DNA from: Jeotgalibaca dankookensis
GTDB lineage: Bacteria; Bacillota; Bacilli; Lactobacillales; Aerococcaceae
Length of the DNA stretch: 64,000 bases
NCBI RefSeq assembly: GCF_002005405.1
Contig: NZ_CP019728.1
Location: forward strand, 744,001 to 808,000
Reading direction: 5' to 3'
Positions within the stretch are counted from its first letter, which is position 1; each line of letters starts with the position of its first letter. Position numbers and translations under genes: made by a program. This document shows positions 52,636-63,277 of the stretch, piece after piece. Under the pieces are notes generated by a model. That model was not told the origin of the DNA. It saw nothing but the letters and a program-made list of their open reading frames with translations, and did no database searches.

Positions 52636-53076
52636 ATGAATAAGCTTATTGAAGAATCATTAGAGAGAATGAAGGAAAATGGTTTAAAACATACTAAAAA
52701 ACGGGAAGATTTAATTCGCCTTTTTTCTAAAGAAGACCGTTATCTAACAGCCAAAACAGTGCAACAGATGTTAAAGAAAATTTATCCTTCTATTAGTTTT
52801 GATACTGTTTATCGTAATTTATACGCTTTTGAAGATATCGGTATTCTTGAAACGACAGAGCTAAACAATGAAAAAATGTTTCGAATGACCTGTTTGAATG
52901 ATCACCATCACCATCATCATTTTATTTGTGAACAATGTGGACGAACAACACAGCTCGAAATGTGTCCAATGGATTTTTTCAAACAACAGCTCGGGAATGC
53001 TCAATTAAATTCACATCGTTTTGAAATTTTTGGTATTTGCAGCAAGTGTTTAGAAAAACAAAATAAATTAGATTAG
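52636..53076 (+). CDS. Fur-family metalloregulator, Zur-like
   Basis: A 146-residue repressor with an N-terminal winged helix (residues about 15-80, LTAKTVQQMLKKIYPSISFDTVYRNL) and a C-terminal dimerisation domain with two CxxC motifs (CEQCG and CSKC), which hold a structural zinc, as well as an exposed run of six histidines before the first of them. The cysteine pairs occur in Fur and Zur alike; a zinc sensor is my preference because of the His run, but PerR or Fur are possible. It lies upstream of rpsU, a common place for Zur/Fur in Lactobacillales. Confidence 0.85.
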   Translation: MNKLIEESLERMKENGLKHTKKREDLIRLFSKEDRYLTAKTVQQMLKKIYPSISFDTVYRNLYAFEDIGILETTELNNEKMFRMTCLNDHHHHHHFICEQCGRTTQLEMCPMDFFKQQLGNAQLNSHRFEIFGICSKCLEKQNKLD

Positions 53077-53079
53077 TCG

Positions 53080-53107
53080 TTGCAAATGTGGAGACCTGTG
53101 GTATAAT
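53080..53107 (+). promoter_or_regulatory. Promoter of rpsU
   Basis: TTGCAA at 53080 and TATAAT at 53102 are separated by 16 bp. The transcript leader is about 75 bases. Confidence 0.8.
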
Positions 53108-53188
53108 ATTTAAAGAACAATTTCATTTAGATGGTTTGAATCAATAAATGAAACGGTTACTTTTAATGCTCGGAGGGAGGGAATATTA

Positions 53189-53362
53189 ATGTCAAAAACA
53201 ACTGTTCGTAAGAACGAATCTATTGACGATGCTCTTCGTCGCTTTAAACGTACTGTTTCCAAAACTGGTACTCTTCAAGAAGCACGTAAACGGGAATATT
53301 ATGAAAAACCAAGTATAAAACGTAAGAAGAAATCTGAGGCAGCTAGAAAACGTAAATTCTAA
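53189..53362 (+). CDS. rpsU: Small ribosomal subunit protein bS21
   Basis: A short 57-residue gene. The protein starts [20 protein letters not shown], a clear S21, and ends in the basic tail RKRKF. GGAGGGAGG precedes the ATG. It has its own promoter and a perfect terminator, so it is monocistronic. S21 helps translation initiation on the 30S subunit. Confidence 0.96.
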   Translation: MSKTTVRKNESIDDALRRFKRTVSKTGTLQEARKREYYEKPSIKRKKKSEAARKRKF

Positions 53363-53371
53363 TTACTAGAG

Positions 53372-53415
53372 ATAAAGAAAGAGCCAAGACAAATTTGTCT
53401 TGGCTCTTTCTTTAT
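53372..53415. terminator. Perfect-palindrome terminator after rpsU
   Basis: A 44-bp perfect inverted repeat (ATAAAGAAAGAGCCAAGACA and its complement, with AAATTT in the middle). Confidence 0.93.
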
Positions 53416-53448
53416 CGATTGTAATCGCTGAAAAGGATTCGTCTTCTA

Positions 53449-53457
53449 TGATATAAT
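53449..53457 (+). promoter_or_regulatory. Extended -10 promoter of the phoH operon
   Basis: TGATATAAT (TGnTATAAT) at 53449-53457 forms an extended -10 element; no convincing -35 is seen. It precedes the phoH start by about 47 bp. Confidence 0.6.
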
Positions 53458-53503
53458 GAAAAAAATAAGCAATTGCTTAATTTAAAAAGAGGAGTGTAAC
53501 TAT

Positions 53504-54481
53504 TTGACTGAAAATGAACACTTTCCAGTAACGATTGACTTTGAAATAGATGATGCGAGTGCCTTACCTCAACTATTAGGGTCTCAAGATAAAAACATTC
53601 AGTTACTAGAAGAGACATTAGAAATTATTATTAACATTAGAGGTAGTAAAATTGAAATAAAAGGAAGCCAAGAAAATGTAAAGATTGCGGAATCGCTTAT
53701 TAGACAAGTAATTGCTCTGATTCAAAAAGGAATTACAATCTCACAAAGTGATATTATTAGTGCAACACAAATGGCTAGCCGCGGAAATTTAAACTTTTTT
53801 ACTGACTTATATGACGAAGAAATCGGCAAGACTTATACGGGTAAAACGATACGAGCAAAAAATATTGGTCAAAAAATCTATTATGATGCGGTCAAAAAAA
53901 GTGATATTGTCTTTGGTATTGGACCAGCCGGTACAGGGAAGACTTTTTTAGCAGTAGTCATGGCTGTTCAAGCATTAAAAGCAGGTCATGTGCAAAAAAT
54001 TATTTTAACCCGTCCAGCAGTGGAAGCTGGTGAACACTTAGGTTTTCTACCTGGAGACCTAAAAGAAAAAGTGGATCCATATTTAAGACCTATCTATGAT
54101 GCGCTATACGCAGTTTACGGAATGGAACATACGCTTCGACTGATGGAAAGAGGAGTCATTGAAATTGCGCCTTTAGCCTATATGCGTGGACGAACACTTG
54201 GAGATGCGTTTGTTATCTTAGATGAAGCACAAAACACAACGATCGCTCAAATGAAAATGTTTCTGACACGGCTTGGATTTGGTTCTAAAATGATTATTAA
54301 TGGTGATAAAACCCAGATTGACTTACCAAAAGGGGTCCGTTCTGGGCTAATTGACGCAGAAGACAAACTGAAAGGCGTATCTGGCGTTTCCTTTGTTAGC
54401 TTTGATGCCCACGATGTGGTCCGTCACCCAGTTGTATCGCGTATTATCCAAGCATATGATCAGAAAGAAAAGGGATTGTAA
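53504..54481 (+). CDS. phoH: PhoH-family P-loop ATPase
   Basis: A 325-residue PhoH/YbeZ ATPase. An N-terminal KH-like region (residues about 20-90) precedes the nucleotide-binding core: GPAGTGKTFLAVV (Walker A), GEHLGFLPGDLKEKVDPY and VILDEAQNTT (Walker B), with INGDKTQIDLPKGVRSGL. It starts at a TTG (53504) after GAGGAG. The partner ybeY follows directly, and both are thought to act in ribosomal RNA maturation. It is the first gene of the phoH-ybeY-dgkA-era-recO operon. Confidence 0.93.
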   Translation: MTENEHFPVTIDFEIDDASALPQLLGSQDKNIQLLEETLEIIINIRGSKIEIKGSQENVKIAESLIRQVIALIQKGITISQSDIISATQMASRGNLNFFTDLYDEEIGKTYTGKTIRAKNIGQKIYYDAVKKSDIVFGIGPAGTGKTFLAVVMAVQALKAGHVQKIILTRPAVEAGEHLGFLPGDLKEKVDPYLRPIYDALYAVYGMEHTLRLMERGVIEIAPLAYMRGRTLGDAFVILDEAQNTTIAQMKMFLTRLGFGSKMIINGDKTQIDLPKGVRSGLIDAEDKLKGVSGVSFVSFDAHDVVRHPVVSRIIQAYDQKEKGL

Positions 54482-54967
54482 ATGATTGTTATTGATATGT
54501 TTGATGAGACAGAATTGGTAGCACCCGCACATTTAAAACTTGTTGAAGAGATAGTGACCTTTGCTTCTACTTTTTTGGACTTACCAGAAAAGTCAGAAAT
54601 GTCAATTACCTTTGTTAGTGACGCTCGAATACAAGAGATTAATAGGGAGTTTCGCCATAAGGATCAAGCTACTGATGTCATTAGTTTTGCTCTTAATGAT
54701 GAAACAAATGATGATTTTCCTATCAACTTGAAATCTTTGAGTGTTGATTTTCCTTATAATCTTGGTGATATCATTATATCTGTAGACAAAACAGCAGAAC
54801 AAGCAGAACGGTATGGTCATAGTTTTGAAAGAGAACTAGGTTTTTTGGCCTTACATGGTTTTTTGCATTTAAATGGATACGATCATATGAACGCAGAAGA
54901 TGAAAAAGAAATGTTTGGTCTGCAGAAAGAGATACTAGATGCATATGGACTCAAAAGAGAATCGTAA
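54482..54967 (+). CDS. ybeY: Endoribonuclease YbeY (rRNA maturation)
   Basis: A 161-residue zinc metalloenzyme needed for 16S rRNA 3'-end processing. The catalytic histidine motif LALHGFLHLNGYDH and the conserved RHKDQATDVISFAL block are present. The ATG directly follows the phoH stop codon, with GAAAAGGGA within that gene. The 3' end overlaps dgkA by 29 bp. Confidence 0.94.
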   Translation: MIVIDMFDETELVAPAHLKLVEEIVTFASTFLDLPEKSEMSITFVSDARIQEINREFRHKDQATDVISFALNDETNDDFPINLKSLSVDFPYNLGDIIISVDKTAEQAERYGHSFERELGFLALHGFLHLNGYDHMNAEDEKEMFGLQKEILDAYGLKRES

Positions 54968-55355
54968 AAAATATAGACATGACAGTTGGAAAAACAAACG
55001 CTTTTTTGACTCCGCTAAGCATGCTTGGGAAGGTGTAACTACTATTTGGCGAGAAGAGCGAAATTTGCGGAATCATTTTGGTTTAGGTATTTTTCCTATC
55101 CTAGCAGGTCTGTTGCTAGGTATTAGTAAAGTTGAGTGGATGATTATTGTTTTATGTATTTTCTTGGTTGTCATTATGGAATTTTTAAATACCATCATTG
55201 AAACGGTTGTGGATATGGTGACTGATTATAATTACCATCCACTCGCTAAAAAAGCCAAAGATATAGCAGCGGGAGCTGTTCTCGTAACAGCAGTATTCAC
55301 GCTTGTAATTGCCAGCATTATTTTCATACCACGAATTGTTGAAATTCTATTTTAA
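54939..55355 (+). CDS. dgkA: Diacylglycerol/undecaprenol kinase
   Basis: A 138-residue integral membrane kinase with three helices (residues about 42-60, 65-85, 110-135) and the characteristic EFLNTIIETVVDMVTDY motif, which holds the catalytic Glu. In Firmicutes the enzyme phosphorylates undecaprenol, feeding the lipid carrier. The first ATG is at 54939, a second at 54945; both lie inside the ybeY end. The overlap implies coupled translation. Confidence 0.9.
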   Translation: MHMDSKENRKKYRHDSWKNKRFFDSAKHAWEGVTTIWREERNLRNHFGLGIFPILAGLLLGISKVEWMIIVLCIFLVVIMEFLNTIIETVVDMVTDYNYHPLAKKAKDIAAGAVLVTAVFTLVIASIIFIPRIVEILF

Positions 55356-55368
55356 AGGAGCTAGTTGA

Positions 55369-56280
55369 ATGAAACAAAATGAACCGTTTAAATCGGGTTT
55401 TATCTCTATTATAGGGAGACCTAACGTTGGGAAATCAACCTTATTAAATCATGTAGTAGGTCAAAAAATTGCGATTATGAGTGATACACCCCAAACAACT
55501 CGTAATAAAATACAAGGTGTCATTACCACGGACAGTGCACAAATGGTTTTTATAGATACCCCAGGGATTCATAAACCTAAGCACCGTTTAAATGATTTTA
55601 TGCTAAAGAGCGCTTACAGTACGTTCAATCAAGTAGACATTATTCTTTTCATGGTCAATGCAGAAGAAAAACGTGGTGGCGGGGATGACTTTATTATGGA
55701 ACGTATCGCTAACATCAAAACACCTAAGTTCTTAATTATTAACAAAATTGACCGCGTCTCTAAAGAAAAACTTCTAAATATTATTACCGATTACACATCT
55801 AAACAAGAATTTGACGAAGTTGTTCCCATCTCTGCTATTGATGGAAATAATGTAGATGCCTTATTGAAGACCATACAAACTTATTTACCAGAAGGACCAC
55901 AATACTACCCAGCCGATCAAGTAACCGATCATCCAGAATATTTTATTGTTTCAGAATTTATCAGAGAAAAAGTTCTGCAATTAACACGTGATGAAATCCC
56001 CCATTCAGTGGCTGTAGTGGTGGACTCAATGCAACGTAACGAAGATGATAAAATACATGTTTATGCAACGATTATAGTAGATCGTCCAAGTCAAAAGGGA
56101 ATTATTATTGGTAAAGGCGGTAAACTTTTAAAAGAAATTGGTATACGTGCGCGTCGTGACATTGAAACGATGTTAGGCGATAAAATTTTCTTGGAATTAT
56201 GGGTAAAAGTACAGAAAGATTGGCGAGACAAACAAACACATTTACAAGACTATGGGTACCGTCAAAAAGACTATGAGTAA
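55369..56280 (+). CDS. era: GTPase Era
   Basis: A 303-residue GTPase with a KH RNA-binding domain, needed for 30S subunit assembly. G1 is [10 protein letters not shown]3 [10 protein letters not shown]4 NKID and the KH loop [20 protein letters not shown] precedes the ATG. recO begins within its last codons. Confidence 0.96.
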   Translation: MKQNEPFKSGFISIIGRPNVGKSTLLNHVVGQKIAIMSDTPQTTRNKIQGVITTDSAQMVFIDTPGIHKPKHRLNDFMLKSAYSTFNQVDIILFMVNAEEKRGGGDDFIMERIANIKTPKFLIINKIDRVSKEKLLNIITDYTSKQEFDEVVPISAIDGNNVDALLKTIQTYLPEGPQYYPADQVTDHPEYFIVSEFIREKVLQLTRDEIPHSVAVVVDSMQRNEDDKIHVYATIIVDRPSQKGIIIGKGGKLLKEIGIRARRDIETMLGDKIFLELWVKVQKDWRDKQTHLQDYGYRQKDYE

Positions 56281-57076
56281 AAAACAGAACCAAACTTTCG
56301 ATGCTATTGTTATTTCAGTTCGAAAACATAAAGAAAAAGATGCCTTGGTCAAATTATTTACACAGGAACACGGGAAACGAATGTTTTTTGTGAGAAGTTA
56401 CTTTAAATCGAATCACGCCTTAAAAACGGCTCTGTTGCCATTTTCTTACTCTACTTTTACAGGTAGTATCCAAGACCAAGGGCTCTGCTTTTTACAAGAT
56501 TACAAAGCAAGTAAGAACTTTCGCTTAATCCACGAGGATGTTTATCGCAATGCTTATGCCACTTATTTAGCTAACTTGAGTGATGCTGCCATTGAAGATG
56601 GCATAAAAGACGAAAAACTCTTCCAACTTTTACTCCAGAGTTACGAATCAATCGATAAGGGCTTAGATGCAGAGATTATTGTCAATATATTCGAAATGCA
56701 TCTGCTACGTTATTTTGGTGTGCATCCGCAATTAGATGCATGTCGTATTTGTGGTAGCAAAAAAGAACCATTTGACTTTTCAGCACGTTTCTCAGGGGTT
56801 TTGTGTACCAATCATTTCCATGAAGATCCCCATCGCTTACACATTAATCCGGCAGCTATATACTTTAGTCGGATGTTTTTGAGTTTGATTCCCGAACAAG
56901 TTTCAGAAATTTCAATTCGAAAAGAAAATAAACAAGCCATACGTGAATTTATTGACTTTCTTTACGATGAGTATGTAGGTATTCGATTGAAGAGTAAGAC
57001 CTATATCGACCAGATGTATGCTTGGGAAGAAACGTTACAAATCGTTGTGAAAGATAAAAAAGATAAAGACGCATGA
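56273..57076 (+). CDS. recO: DNA repair protein RecO
   Basis: A 267-residue recombination mediator that loads RecA with RecF and RecR. An OB fold at the N terminus ([20 protein letters not shown]) is followed by a helical domain and a zinc site with CRICG and CTNH. The most likely start is the ATG at 56273, overlapping the era stop (ATGAGTAA); an in-frame ATG at 56252 extends it by seven residues without a better Shine-Dalgarno sequence. Confidence 0.93.
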   Translation: MSKKQNQTFDAIVISVRKHKEKDALVKLFTQEHGKRMFFVRSYFKSNHALKTALLPFSYSTFTGSIQDQGLCFLQDYKASKNFRLIHEDVYRNAYATYLANLSDAAIEDGIKDEKLFQLLLQSYESIDKGLDAEIIVNIFEMHLLRYFGVHPQLDACRICGSKKEPFDFSARFSGVLCTNHFHEDPHRLHINPAAIYFSRMFLSLIPEQVSEISIRKENKQAIREFIDFLYDEYVGIRLKSKTYIDQMYAWEETLQIVVKDKKDKDA

Positions 57077-57084
57077 ACTTTTGC

Positions 57085-57113
57085 TTGACAATAATTTTAA
57101 GTCTGTTTACTAT
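57085..57113 (+). promoter_or_regulatory. Promoter of the glyQS operon
   Basis: TTGACA at 57085 and TACTAT at 57108 with a 17-bp spacer, directly downstream of recO. Confidence 0.85.
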
Positions 57114-57330
57114 GTTTAATAGAGTGAATGAAACAATGACGATGAGAGTACTGTTAGGGCGCTTTGAAGCGAGTTTGGGATAGTGGAAGCCAAATAAAGT
57201 AAACTAGCGAGGAAAGGCACATCTGAGTTTCACAAATTAAGTGCTGGTATTACCAGAAATAGGGTGGAACCGCGAGCTCATACTCGTCCCTATGTTGCAA
57301 GCGTGCAGCATAGGGACGAGTATTTTTATG
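57114..57330 (+). ncRNA. T-box leader of glyQS
   Basis: The leader carries the T-box AGGGTGGAACCGCG at 57261 and a strong terminator (TACTCGTCCCTATG with its complement, loop of 14, T5) at 57280-57327. The candidate specifier is GGC (Gly) at 57216 in GGAAAGGCACA, followed by A. An uncharged tRNA-Gly would stabilise the antiterminator and allow transcription of glyQS. Confidence 0.9.
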
Positions 57331-57374
57331 TTTACACGCAAAAAAAATGCAATTAGATGCGAAGAGGAGAATGA

Positions 57375-58295
57375 ATGATGAAAGAAACGATTACCGTTCA
57401 GAAAATGATTCAAATATTGCAAAATTATTGGGCAGATCAAGGTTGTCTCCTATTAAATGCATATGATACAGAAAAGGGCGCTGGTACTATGAGTCCTTAC
57501 ACCTTCTTGCGTGCAATCGGTCCGGAACCATGGAATGCCGCTTACGTCGAACCATCACGCCGCCCTGCTGATGGCCGTTACGGGGAAAATCCCAATCGCT
57601 TATATCAACACCATCAATTTCAAGTAGTGATGAAACCTTCTCCTTCTAATATCCAAGAACTATATTTAAAAAGTTTAGAAGCGCTTGGAATTAACCCGCT
57701 TGAACATGATATCCGCTTTGTAGAAGACAATTGGGAAAATCCTTCACTCGGGTGTGCTGGACTAGGATGGGAAGTCTGGTTAGATGGGATGGAAATTACC
57801 CAATTTACCTATTTCCAGCAAGTAGGTGGACTAGCTTGCGATCCAGTTACCAGTGAATTAACTTATGGAATCGAGCGTCTTGCTTCTTATATACAAGATG
57901 TGGATAGTGTTTATGACTTGGAATGGACGACAGGTGTGAAATATGGTGAAATTTTTTACCAACCTGAATTTGAACAATCCACTTATGCCTTTGAAGAGAG
58001 TAATCCAGAGTTACTTTTTCAATTGTTTGATGCTTACAATACCGAAGCATTAAAACAAATTGAAAACGGTTTGGTTCATCCCGCTTATGACTATGTTTTA
58101 AAATGCTCTCACACTTTTAATATGCTAGATGCAAGAGGAATGATTTCAGCCACTGATCGAGCGGGCTATCTGGGACGTATTCGAAATATGGCTCGAAAAA
58201 TTGCGCTTGCCTTTGTTGAAAAAAGAAAAGAATTAGGTTACCCGCTTCTTTCAGTTGATGAACGGGAACGTTTATTGAAGGAGGAAGTAAAATGA
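57375..58295 (+). CDS. glyQ: Glycyl-tRNA synthetase alpha subunit
   Basis: A 306-residue catalytic subunit of the alpha2beta2 bacterial GlyRS. The start block [20 protein letters not shown], then [20 protein letters not shown] and the core [19 protein letters not shown] are complete. AGAGGAGAA lies before the first of two adjacent ATGs (57375 and 57378). The stop overlaps glyS by four bases. Confidence 0.97.
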   Translation: MMKETITVQKMIQILQNYWADQGCLLLNAYDTEKGAGTMSPYTFLRAIGPEPWNAAYVEPSRRPADGRYGENPNRLYQHHQFQVVMKPSPSNIQELYLKSLEALGINPLEHDIRFVEDNWENPSLGCAGLGWEVWLDGMEITQFTYFQQVGGLACDPVTSELTYGIERLASYIQDVDSVYDLEWTTGVKYGEIFYQPEFEQSTYAFEESNPELLFQLFDAYNTEALKQIENGLVHPAYDYVLKCSHTFNMLDARGMISATDRAGYLGRIRNMARKIALAFVEKRKELGYPLLSVDERERLLKEEVK

Positions 58296-60355
58296 CAGAA
58301 ACATTTTTGTTGGAAATTGGTTTGGAAGAAGTACCGGCAAGATTCGTTCGTTCATCGAGTGAACAATTAAAGGAAAGAGTTGTCCGGTTCCTAAAAGAAA
58401 ATAGACTAACATTTGGTGAAGTTCAAACCTATGCAACGCCTAGACGATTTGCGGTTCAAATTAAAGATTTAGCTGATAAACAAGAAGATATTACTGAAAA
58501 AGCAAAAGGCCCTTCAAAGAAAATTGCACTTGATGCAGATGGTAATTGGACGAAAGCAGCGCAAGGATTTATACGCGGTCAAGGGCTGACTACGGAAGAT
58601 ATTTACTTTGAATCCATAAAAGGTGTTGACTATATTCACGTTAATAAAGAAATCAAAGGAAATGCTAGTAAAGAAATTTTACAAACTTTACCCGAGGTGA
58701 TTGCATCGATGACTTTCCCGGTTACGATGCATTGGGGAAGTTCACGGTTTGAGTTTATTCGTCCTGTTCACTGGTTAGTGGTGTTATTTGGAGCGGATAT
58801 TGTTCCTTGCTCATTCATAGGAATCCATTCAGACCGAATTTCTAAAGGGCACCGGTTTTTAGGTCAAGAGGCAGTGATTGATCATGCCGACCATTATGCG
58901 GAAAAACTACGTGAACAATTTGTAATTGCGGATTTAGATGAGCGCAAAGCGATGATTAAAAAACAACTCGCTCATCTAGAAGAGGTTCATAACTGGGTTA
59001 TTCCTAAAGATGACAACTTATTAGAGGAAGTTGTTTCACTTGTAGAGTATCCTACTGCCTTTTCAGGAAGTTTTGCTGAAAAATATCTTGTTTTACCAAA
59101 AGAAGTGCTAATTACTTCCATGAAAGATCACCAACGTTATTTCCAAGTTACCGATCAAAAAGGAGACTTGTTGCCATATTTTGTATCAGTTCGAAATGGA
59201 AATACTGATTATATTGAAAATGTTAGAAAAGGAAACGAAAAAGTGTTGGTAGCTCGTTTAGAAGACGGTCTATTTTTCTACGAGGAAGATAAAAAAATAG
59301 CCATTGAGCAATCCGTTAAACGACTTGAAACAATAGCTTTTCACGCTGAAATTGGTTCTTTAGCTGATAAAATGAATAATACTGAGCAAATAGCAACGCT
59401 TTTAGCGGAAGTTTTTTCCCTTCAACCTGAAAAGGTAGCGCATTTAAAACGTGCTGCACACATTTATAAATTCGACTTGGTTAGTAATATGGTTGGTGAG
59501 TTTCCAGAACTACAAGGTATAATGGGAGAAAAATATGCACTGATGGCTGGAGAAGACCCAGAAGTGGCAATAGCCATACGTGAACATTATTTGCCTTTAA
59601 CGAGCGAGGGCAAACTACCTGAATCGGAAATTGGTGCAATTTTAGCGATAGCAGACAAACTTGATAGTATTATTAGTTTCTTCAAACAAGAAATGATTCC
59701 TACTGGTTCCAACGATCCCTATGCGCTACGTCGCCAAATGATTGGGATTGTTCAAATTATTGAATCAAGAAACTGGTCTTTTTCACTAGGTCAATTGCTT
59801 CAACTTATTTTAAAAAATGTTTATGGTCTAAAAGAGCCTGCGCAAATTGAGAAACTAATAACAGGAATCGCTCATTTTGCCAAAAATCGTATTCTTCAAA
59901 AATTGCAAACATACCAAATTGCCCATGATATACAAGAAGCAATTTTACATGCAAAAAATGATGACTTACTCGCTTTAATTAAACAAGCACGTGTCTTGAA
60001 TCGTCACCATGGAGATACGAATTTCAAAGAAGTTATTGAAGCTCTTGCTCGCGTCATCAATATCTCTAAAAATGTAAACAAAGAACTGGTAATCGACGCA
60101 GATCTATTCGAAACAACGAGTGAAAAAAATCTATATGTGCAGGCGAATCATCTGGCAACTATTTGGGACTCAGCAACAATTGAAGAAAAATATACAGCTT
60201 TAGAAAATTTGGCTCCTTATATTGTTAATTATTTTGATGAAAATATGGTCATGGTAGACGACTCGAAAATAAAAGAAAACCGTTTAAATACCTTAGCGTT
60301 TGTTGCAAACTTTATTTTAGATTTTGCTGATGTAAGAAAAATAGTCACGAAATAA
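58292..60355 (+). CDS. glyS: Glycyl-tRNA synthetase beta subunit
   Basis: A 687-residue subunit that binds the tRNA. It contains the N-terminal [15 protein letters not shown] block, central [28 protein letters not shown] and [13 protein letters not shown], and an anticodon-binding C-terminal region. AAGGAGG precedes its ATG inside glyQ. A terminator follows. Confidence 0.96.
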   Translation: MTETFLLEIGLEEVPARFVRSSSEQLKERVVRFLKENRLTFGEVQTYATPRRFAVQIKDLADKQEDITEKAKGPSKKIALDADGNWTKAAQGFIRGQGLTTEDIYFESIKGVDYIHVNKEIKGNASKEILQTLPEVIASMTFPVTMHWGSSRFEFIRPVHWLVVLFGADIVPCSFIGIHSDRISKGHRFLGQEAVIDHADHYAEKLREQFVIADLDERKAMIKKQLAHLEEVHNWVIPKDDNLLEEVVSLVEYPTAFSGSFAEKYLVLPKEVLITSMKDHQRYFQVTDQKGDLLPYFVSVRNGNTDYIENVRKGNEKVLVARLEDGLFFYEEDKKIAIEQSVKRLETIAFHAEIGSLADKMNNTEQIATLLAEVFSLQPEKVAHLKRAAHIYKFDLVSNMVGEFPELQGIMGEKYALMAGEDPEVAIAIREHYLPLTSEGKLPESEIGAILAIADKLDSIISFFKQEMIPTGSNDPYALRRQMIGIVQIIESRNWSFSLGQLLQLILKNVYGLKEPAQIEKLITGIAHFAKNRILQKLQTYQIAHDIQEAILHAKNDDLLALIKQARVLNRHHGDTNFKEVIEALARVINISKNVNKELVIDADLFETTSEKNLYVQANHLATIWDSATIEEKYTALENLAPYIVNYFDENMVMVDDSKIKENRLNTLAFVANFILDFADVRKIVTK

Positions 60356-60363
60356 TCGGAATG

Positions 60364-60390
60364 GACTGGGACGAATTTCCCAGTCTTTCG
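60364..60390 (+). terminator. Terminator after glyS
   Basis: GACTGGGA / TCCCAGTC with a 6-base loop, then a moderate T-rich tail. It belongs to the recurring (G)RCTGGGAC hairpin family. Confidence 0.85.
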
Positions 60391-60495
60391 TTTTGAAAAC
60401 AATTATTCTTTATGAATTCACTTGGTTGTGGTAAATTAAGGATGAGATAAAAGAAAAATTTATTTTAATTAGATAAGAAATGTGGGGACATAAAT

Positions 60496-61803
60496 ATGTC
60501 AATGTTTTTAGATCACGCACGTGTTAACGTTATCGCCGGTAAAGGTGGAGACGGAATGGTTGCATACAGACGTGAAAAGTATGTGCCAGACGGTGGACCA
60601 GCAGGTGGGGACGGCGGACACGGCGGAAGTGTAATATTCGTAGTAGATGGCGGTTTGCGGACCTTGTTAGATTTTCGTTACAATCGTCATTTCCGGGGAA
60701 TTCCCGGAGAAAATGGAATGAGTAAAAGTAAATATGGTAAGTCTGCAAAAGATTTATACGTCAAAGTACCGCCAGGTACAGTCGTTCGTAATGCTGAAAC
60801 GCAAGAACTTTTAGGAGATTTAACCGAGATTGGCCAAGAGTTAGTTGTTGCAAAAGGTGGACGTGGTGGACGTGGAAATATTAAATTTGCCACCCACCGT
60901 AACCCAGCACCCGCTATTGCTGAAAACGGTGAGCCAGGCCAAGAGTTAGTATTAGAATTAGAGTTAAAAGTAATTGCAGACGTTGGACTGGTTGGCTTTC
61001 CATCAGTTGGAAAATCAACCATTCTATCTGTTGTTTCTTCGGCTAAGCCAAAAATTGCCGATTATCATTTCACAACTCTTGTTCCAAACCTTGGTATGGT
61101 ACAAGCTCAAAATGGTATTCAATTTGCTATGGCAGATTTACCAGGTTTAATTGAAGGAGCCTCTGAAGGAGTAGGACTTGGTATTCAATTCTTGCGCCAT
61201 ATTGAACGAACCCGTGTTATTTTACATGTTATTGATATGGGTGCGACTGAAGGGCGCGATCCTTTCGATGATTATGAAAAGATAAACAAGGAATTAGAAA
61301 GTTATGAACTGCGCTTGCTAGACCGTCCGACAGTTATTGTAGCAAATAAAATGGATGTACCCGGTGCAGAAGAGAACTTGAAAACATTTAAAAAACAACT
61401 TGAAGACAAATTTAAAGATCAAGACGTTCCAAAAGTTTTTGAAATTTCTGCTTACCAACATCAAGGGCTAGAGCCGTTAATAAACTATACAGCTGATTTA
61501 GTTGAGACAACGGATCCTTTCCCATTATTTGATGAAGAAGAAGTAGAAAAATCAGTACTTTACCAATTAGAGGGTAGTGCCGATGAGATTACTGTGACGC
61601 GCGATCCAGACGCAACCTGGGTTTTAGGTGGCGAAAAAATTGAACGTCTATTGAAGATGACTAATTTTGATCACCATGAAAGCACCATGCGTTTTGCACG
61701 TCAATTAAGAGGATTAGGAATTGATGAGCTGTTACGTTCCAGAGGAGCTGAGGACGGCGACCTTGTTCGCATCCTCGATTATGAATTCGAATTTGTCGAT
61801 TAG
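60496..61803 (+). CDS. obgE: GTPase ObgE/CgtA
   Basis: A 435-residue essential GTPase for large-subunit assembly and stress response. The glycine-rich Obg fold occupies residues 1-158 ([20 protein letters not shown]), the G domain about 159-335 ([23 protein letters not shown]) and an OCT domain about 355-432. TGTGGGGAC precedes the ATG. Followed by rnz after about 17 bases. Confidence 0.96.
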   Translation: MSMFLDHARVNVIAGKGGDGMVAYRREKYVPDGGPAGGDGGHGGSVIFVVDGGLRTLLDFRYNRHFRGIPGENGMSKSKYGKSAKDLYVKVPPGTVVRNAETQELLGDLTEIGQELVVAKGGRGGRGNIKFATHRNPAPAIAENGEPGQELVLELELKVIADVGLVGFPSVGKSTILSVVSSAKPKIADYHFTTLVPNLGMVQAQNGIQFAMADLPGLIEGASEGVGLGIQFLRHIERTRVILHVIDMGATEGRDPFDDYEKINKELESYELRLLDRPTVIVANKMDVPGAEENLKTFKKQLEDKFKDQDVPKVFEISAYQHQGLEPLINYTADLVETTDPFPLFDEEEVEKSVLYQLEGSADEITVTRDPDATWVLGGEKIERLLKMTNFDHHESTMRFARQLRGLGIDELLRSRGAEDGDLVRILDYEFEFVD

Positions 61804-61820
61804 AGAAATGAGTGTCAAAT

Positions 61821-62750
61821 GTGAAAATACAGTTTTTGGGGACTGGAGCCGGTGTTCCGTCTACACTTAGAAATTTAAGTAGTATTGCGTTAAAACTATT
61901 AGACGAAAGAAATGAAATTTGGTTGTTTGACTGTGGAGAAGGAACCCAGCAACGTATTTTAAAAACATCTCTGAAACCTCGTAAGGTTACTAAAGTTTTT
62001 ATTACTCATCTTCACGGAGATCATATTTATGGTCTTCCGGGTTTTCTTAGTAGCCGTGCCTTCCAAGGAGGAGATACGCCTTTAACCATTTATGGACCTA
62101 AAGGTATTAAAGAGTTCGTTTTAACGGCGCTTCGAGTGTCACAATCACATCTAAGATATCCAATTTTCTTTCATGAAATCTATGAAGATGGCGTTATTTT
62201 TGAAGACAATCAGTTTAAAGTAACGTGTGGGAAGTTAGCACATGGTATCCCATCTTACGGTTATCGGATTCATGAAGCCGAATATCCAGGGGAATTATTA
62301 GTTGATGAATTACGTGCAAACAATGTTCCAGCGGGGCCACTTTATGGCAAGTTAAAAAATGGCGAAACAGTGACTCTGGCTGATGGACGTACCATAGATG
62401 GGAAAGACTATATTGGAGAAGCCATATCAGGGCGAATTGTAACGATTATCGGGGATACAAAACGAACCGATAAGAGTTTCGAACTAGCTTTAAATGCGGA
62501 TGTTTTAGTACACGAATCAACCTTTGCGAAAGAAAATCAAAAATTCGCTCGTGACTACTATCACTCGACTTGCATAGATGCAGCCTTAGTTGCCAAAGAA
62601 GCAGGTGCTAAACAACTTTATTTAACACATATCAGTTCACGCTATCTGGCTAAAGACCAAAAGCAAATGCAAGAAGATGCTCGTCAAGTCTTCTCGCATA
62701 CTTGCATGGTTAACGATTATGATGAATTTGATATCTTATTGGACAAATAA
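61821..62750 (+). CDS. rnz: Ribonuclease Z
   Basis: A 309-residue metallo-beta-lactamase-fold nuclease that trims tRNA 3' ends. The metal-binding HLHGDHIYGLPGF and the later HESTFA and HISSRY motifs are present. I start at the GTG at 61821, giving the family's typical MKIQFLGTGAG N terminus and length (about 307-309); a GTG three codons earlier (61812) is possible but has a poorer Shine-Dalgarno sequence. Confidence 0.94.
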   Translation: MKIQFLGTGAGVPSTLRNLSSIALKLLDERNEIWLFDCGEGTQQRILKTSLKPRKVTKVFITHLHGDHIYGLPGFLSSRAFQGGDTPLTIYGPKGIKEFVLTALRVSQSHLRYPIFFHEIYEDGVIFEDNQFKVTCGKLAHGIPSYGYRIHEAEYPGELLVDELRANNVPAGPLYGKLKNGETVTLADGRTIDGKDYIGEAISGRIVTIIGDTKRTDKSFELALNADVLVHESTFAKENQKFARDYYHSTCIDAALVAKEAGAKQLYLTHISSRYLAKDQKQMQEDARQVFSHTCMVNDYDEFDILLDK

Positions 62751-62779
62751 GCTAATGTATAAGATGGGAAGGGATTTTC

Positions 62780-63187
62780 ATGAAAAATCAATGGCGTTTG
62801 TTAATTGCACTCTTGATTGTGATTTTAATTGTAATCTTTGCGATATTAAATGGGGACGGTGTTCCGATTAGTTACGGTTTTGGAGAAGTACGTGCTCCTT
62901 TAATTATCGTTATCACGATTTCTTTATTACTCGGTTCAATTCTCACTTTAATTGTTACTACTAGTTCTACTAGACACGATAAGAGAGAGTTAAAATCGTT
63001 ACGAGAAAAGATTGATAACCAGGAGTTTGAAACAGAAGAAGCAATAAAAAAAGTAAGAGCCCAATACGAAAATCGTATTCAAACCTTAACTACAATCATT
63101 GAGCAAAATAAAAATGCAACACAAGAGAGTCCAGTTGTGCAGACAAAATCTGATTACCCCGATGGAAGTCATCCCGACCAGTCTTAA
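62780..63187 (+). CDS. LapA-domain (DUF1049) small membrane protein
   Basis: A 135-residue protein with two N-terminal transmembrane helices (residues about 5-25 and 40-62) and a cytosolic coiled-coil tail with a Lys/Glu-rich pattern. The segment AILNGDGVPISYGFGEVRAPLIIVI is the LapA domain. In proteobacteria LapA works in lipopolysaccharide assembly; in Firmicutes the role is unknown. It lies 29 bp after rnz and is followed by a terminator. Confidence 0.88.
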   Translation: MKNQWRLLIALLIVILIVIFAILNGDGVPISYGFGEVRAPLIIVITISLLLGSILTLIVTTSSTRHDKRELKSLREKIDNQEFETEEAIKKVRAQYENRIQTLTTIIEQNKNATQESPVVQTKSDYPDGSHPDQS

Positions 63188-63206
63188 GTCCAAGTATATT
63201 TTATAA

Positions 63207-63243
63207 GTGAACACGCCTACGTTTTGATGACGTGGGCGTGTTT
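63207..63243 (+). terminator. Terminator before recJ
   Basis: AACACGCCTACGT pairs with ACGTGGGCGTGTT (one bulge), with a short T-rich end. Confidence 0.82.
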
Positions 63244-63277
63244 GTAGTTAGTAAAAATTGATAAAGGAGGTAAATAA

